Source: CAZJHD01 sp964545855
GTDB taxonomy: Bacteria; Planctomycetota; UBA1135; JACQFD01
Length of the DNA: 9,625 nucleotides
Direction of reading: 5' to 3'
Assembly: GCA_964545855.1 (NCBI GenBank)
Contig: CAZJHD010000099.1
Coordinates: 1 to 9,625 of the forward strand
The position numbers were made by a program, and so were the translations under genes. Shown here piece by piece: positions 7,720 to 9,625 of the stretch. Below the pieces are notes generated by a model, which saw only the letters and a program-made list of their open reading frames with translations, did no database searches and had not been told where the DNA came from. How positions within the stretch are numbered: the stretch's first letter is position 1; every line of letters begins with the position of its first letter.

Positions 7720-9057
7720 TCAGTCTCCGCGGGTCGCCTTGGCCGGCTCCGGCGCGACGCCGACGATCCAGCGGTAGCCGCCGGCGTCGGAGAAGAAGAG
7801 CCGGTCTCCCTGCTGCGCGCGCCACGCGCGGAGCGCCTTCGCGTCGCGGGGCGCGCCGGGGGCGTAGCGCGTGAGCGCCTTCGTCGCGAGTGCGTCGGCA
7901 GGATCGGCGTCGAGCCGGGCGGCGAGCCTCTCGAAGAAGTCCGCCGCGCGGTTCGAGAGGCCGATCGATCGGAGGTCCTCGTCGAGGACCCAGGCGCCCG
8001 CGTCCTGCCGGAGGTATTCGGCGTTCGCGGCGTGGAAGCGGCGAATGCCGGCGGCGGTCACCTTCCCGTCCTCGCGAGCCTCGGCATGGACGTACTCCTC
8101 GAGGTAGGAGGCGAACTGCTCCCGTCGCGAGTCCGTCGTCTTCGGGTCGGCGACCGTCTCGGCGAGGATCGTGAAGGAGAGGTAGCCCTCGCGATCCTGC
8201 CCCCCGCGTCCGAAGAGCGGCGTGCGCCCGTCGAATCGCTTCATGTAGACGATCGCGTTCAGGAAGGCGTTCCTCGCGCTCGGCGTGAGGCGCGTGGGGT
8301 CGCCGTAGAAGCCCCAGAGGAAGAGATTCGCGTGGCGCGCGAGCGCCGCGGAGCCGGGCCCCTTGGAGTTCACGCCGCCGGAGATCCACTCGGCGTCGGC
8401 CCGCGGATCCCAGCCGCTCGCGCTCGCGACGAGGCCCACGTCGACGGCCTTGCCGTCGGGGCCGCCCTCGCTGCCGAACGTGCCCTCGTGGACCTTCCAG
8501 ACCTCGAGGGTCTTCGGCAGGTCCTTCCCCTCGGGGTACTGAAAGTAGTTCTTCGGCGTCTCGATCTCGCGCCACTCGATCGCGACGGGAAGAGGACCCT
8601 GGAAGATCGGATGCTCGAGGCGCAGCCCGTGCGCCTCACCCCCGAGGCACAGTCAGAGCCAGTCGATGAGGCTGTGGCGCGCGATCTCGCCGCCGACGGC
8701 GCCGATCAGGATCGTCGGCTTGGTCCAGCCGCTCCCGAGGGCGGTCTCCGGACCGGCGAAATCCTTCGGGTACCCGTCGTTCCCGTAGCGGCTCGTCCAG
8801 TCGGCGATCACCACGTCGTAGGGAGCGGCGTCGGCGGGCGAGATCCCCGCGAGGCTCCGCGCGTCGACCGTCGCGAAGTGCTCCCGGAGGAACTCGACCC
8901 ACGCCTTCTCGCGGAAGCCGTCCGGCGAGCCGGCGTAGAGGATCTTCCAGTCCTTCGCGGCGCCGAGACCCGGCGACGGCACCGCGGACGCGTCCTGGCC
9001 GGCGGCGAGACTCGAGGCGAGGAGGAACGACGCGGTCGACGCGGCAAGGAATCGCAT
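7720..9057 (-). CDS. Secreted protein with in-frame TGA; candidate selenoprotein (or a nonsense-broken gene)
   Basis: One reading frame of 445 residues, counting an in-frame TGA at codon 135. It starts at ATG 9057 behind GGGAG, with a signal peptide (MRFLAASTASFLLASSLAAG, probable cleavage near residue 20). After the signal comes an alpha/beta segment, DWKILYAGSPDGFREKAW at 36-53 and then YDVVIADW and KPTILIGAVGG. This recalls ThuA-like/glutamine-amidotransferase-like folds, but only weakly. The TGA falls in IDWL-[TGA]-LCLGGEAHGL, and the frame then continues for about 310 codons to the TGA at 7722-7720. Codons after the TGA keep the G/C-ending bias of the genome. The 71 codons between it and the first GTG (8439) lack any ATG, GTG or TTG start. 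If TGA is read as selenocysteine, the site is U-x-C (U135, C137), and a hairpin suited to a SECIS lies just downstream. Alternatives are a TGC/TGT/TGG-to-TGA mutation or a sequencing error. The later part (LFLWGFYGDPTRLTPSARNAF, RFHAANAEYLRQ) is not recognised. Confidence 0.75.
8617..8637 (-). promoter_or_regulatory. SECIS-like hairpin downstream of the in-frame TGA
   Basis: In the mRNA sense, GAGGCGCA pairs perfectly with TGCGCCTC around the loop CGGGC, an 8-bp stem with a 5-nt loop. The loop begins 23 nt after the UGA and has a G at its second position. Known bacterial SECIS elements lie in the coding region just after the UGA, with a small apical loop carrying a G near its start about 16-37 nt away. 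A flanking CUC/GAG could extend the stem across a GGGGGU bulge. A competing, closer hairpin (GUGCCUC with GAGGC-G-CAC) is mutually exclusive with it. GC-rich coding DNA makes hairpins common, so this is suggestive only. Confidence 0.4.
8653..8655 (-). other. In-frame TGA codon, candidate selenocysteine codon
   Basis: On the minus strand the TGA lies between a Leu codon and CTG TGC. Both flanks are in the same frame and both look coding. The next base is C, a context in which UGA termination is known to be weak in bacteria. SelA, SelB, SelD and the selC tRNA are not in this window, so decoding capacity cannot be judged. Confidence 0.55.
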
Positions 9058-9163
9058 GGGCGCTGCTCCCGGGAAGCGAGGTCGCCAGTCTCCTGCCTCC
9101 GGGCGGCCGGGGCAACGGAGTCGGGTCGAGACGACGAAGGGCGCGATTCCGAGTCTCGGGGCG

Positions 9164-9379
9164 TCACACGTCGCGCCGTCGCTCGCCTGCGACGACGCGG
9201 CTCGCGCTGAGCACGTAGCCGGAGGCAAGGGCGAATGCGATCGCGCTCGAGAAGAGCTTGATCAGCACCATCGATCGGATCTCGAACCAGATGAGAACGA
9301 GACCGAGCACGACGGCGGTCAGGGTCGATCCGAGCAGGATGGGCATGCCGATCGTGTCGATGCGGCGACGACTCTTCAT
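9164..9379 (-). CDS. Small two-TM membrane protein, hypothetical
   Basis: A 71-residue protein with a basic N-terminus (MKSRRRIDTIGM), two hydrophobic segments (about 13-32, PILLGSTLTAVVLGLVLIWF, and 36-57, SMVLIKLFSSAIAFALASGYVL) and a basic tail (GERRRDV). This is a small inner-membrane hairpin with both ends probably in the cytoplasm. The hydrophobic composition stands out from the Arg/Pro-rich shadow frames around it, which is the main reason to believe it is a gene. A second ATG at residue 12 is possible. The ribosome binding site is weak. It lies 106 bp before the candidate selenoprotein gene on the same strand. I do not recognise the family. Confidence 0.65.
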   Translation of the reverse strand: MKSRRRIDTIGMPILLGSTLTAVVLGLVLIWFEIRSMVLIKLFSSAIAFALASGYVLSASRVVAGERRRDV

Positions 9380-9625
9380 GGGCGCGCTCGTGGCGGAGTT
9401 CTTCGAGGCGCGCTGGGACGAAGGTCTCCCGAGGGCTCTTCCCGCGCGATGTCCGAGCGCAGGTCCCGGGAATGGGGTCAGAGAGGCTGTGAAGTTATCG
9501 AGACGGAGGTCTCCGCCGCCGAGGTGACGGTGCCCGGAGTGGTGCTGAGCGTTGCGAGCGTCTCCGTCCGCCGGTCGACAGGCTCCGCCTTCTTCTCGGG
9601 CCGATGCGACCGACCGGGCTCTGAC
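9380..9625. other. Right-end region without a convincing gene
   Basis: Reading frames here are open only because of GC bias. The frame upstream of the small membrane protein is open to the window edge but has no start codon and no recognisable protein character. The region should hold the promoter of the leftward genes. It also carries the candidate repeat described separately. Confidence 0.4.
9465..9625. repeat. Possible REP-like inverted repeat, cut by the window edge
   Basis: CCCGGGAATGGGGTCAGAG at 9465-9483 contains GTCAGAG (9477-9483). Its reverse complement CTCTGAC ends the window at 9619-9625, and the continuation is unseen. Motifs of the type GGGGTCAGAG / CTCTGACCCC are, from memory, common in repetitive palindromes next to REP-associated tyrosine transposases. 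With only 7 matching bases visible, chance is possible. Confidence 0.25.

Noticed and set aside
7720..8439. The second half of the TGA gene as an independent gene starting at GTG 8439
   Set aside because: The 71 codons between the TGA and this GTG are clearly coding-like and in frame, and no ribosome binding site stands out. A single interrupted protein explains the data better.
7441..9210. Long plus-strand open frame of 589 codons antisense to the candidate selenoprotein and CPBP genes
   Set aside because: Composition is Arg/Gly/Glu/Val-rich with no domain. It spans two recognisable minus-strand genes, as GC-rich shadow frames do.
9258..9527. Plus-strand open frame of 89 codons at the right end
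   Set aside because: It is antisense to the two-TM miniprotein over half its length and has a low-complexity Arg/Pro tail.

Overview
The window comes from a very GC-rich bacterium in which nearly every codon ends in G or C. Signs of the lineage are a large exported protein built from carboxypeptidase-regulatory-like repeats, a lipoprotein serine hydrolase, and a secreted protein with a possible ThuA-like N-terminus. These would fit Planctomycetota, Myxococcota or a similar environmental phylum, but no marker gene is present and the phylum is a guess. Seven genes are supported and an eighth is cut by the left edge. No tRNA, rRNA, CRISPR array or insertion sequence was found.

Left block (1-2563, minus strand): a tight operon reading right to left. 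A TIR-domain protein (2563-1238) overlaps a MoxR-type AAA+ ATPase (1241-306) by four bases (ATGA). The ATPase is followed after about 10 bases by a third gene (295 to beyond the left edge) with a short N-terminal globular segment and a Pro/Ala-rich linker. A predicted NAD-cleaving effector coupled to a MoxR switch ATPase is the architecture of a bacterial conflict or anti-phage system. It resembles the known MoxR-centred conflict systems, but no vWA partner is visible here.

Middle block (2599-7109, plus strand): a lipoprotein of the class C beta-lactamase/penicillin-binding serine hydrolase family starts only 35 bp from the divergent TIR gene. It is followed by a 1029-residue membrane-anchored protein with about ten beta-sandwich repeats, which ends at a probable intrinsic terminator.

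Right block (9379-7173, minus strand): a two-TM miniprotein, a secreted protein interrupted by one in-frame TGA, and a CPBP-family intramembrane protease. The interrupted gene is the most unusual object in the window. The frame continues for about 310 codons after the TGA with normal codon usage, and the 71 codons immediately after it contain no ATG, GTG or TTG start. The junction reads Asp-Trp-Leu-[TGA]-Leu-Cys-Leu-Gly-Gly. A perfect 8-bp stem with a CGGGC loop lies 23 nt downstream of the TGA, within the range of bacterial SECIS elements. The leading hypothesis is a selenoprotein with a U-x-C motif. A recent nonsense mutation or a sequencing error is the alternative.

The last 246 bases (9380-9625) hold no convincing gene. 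They contain a GGGGTCAGAG-type motif and a matching inverted copy cut by the window edge, which may be a REP-like repeat.
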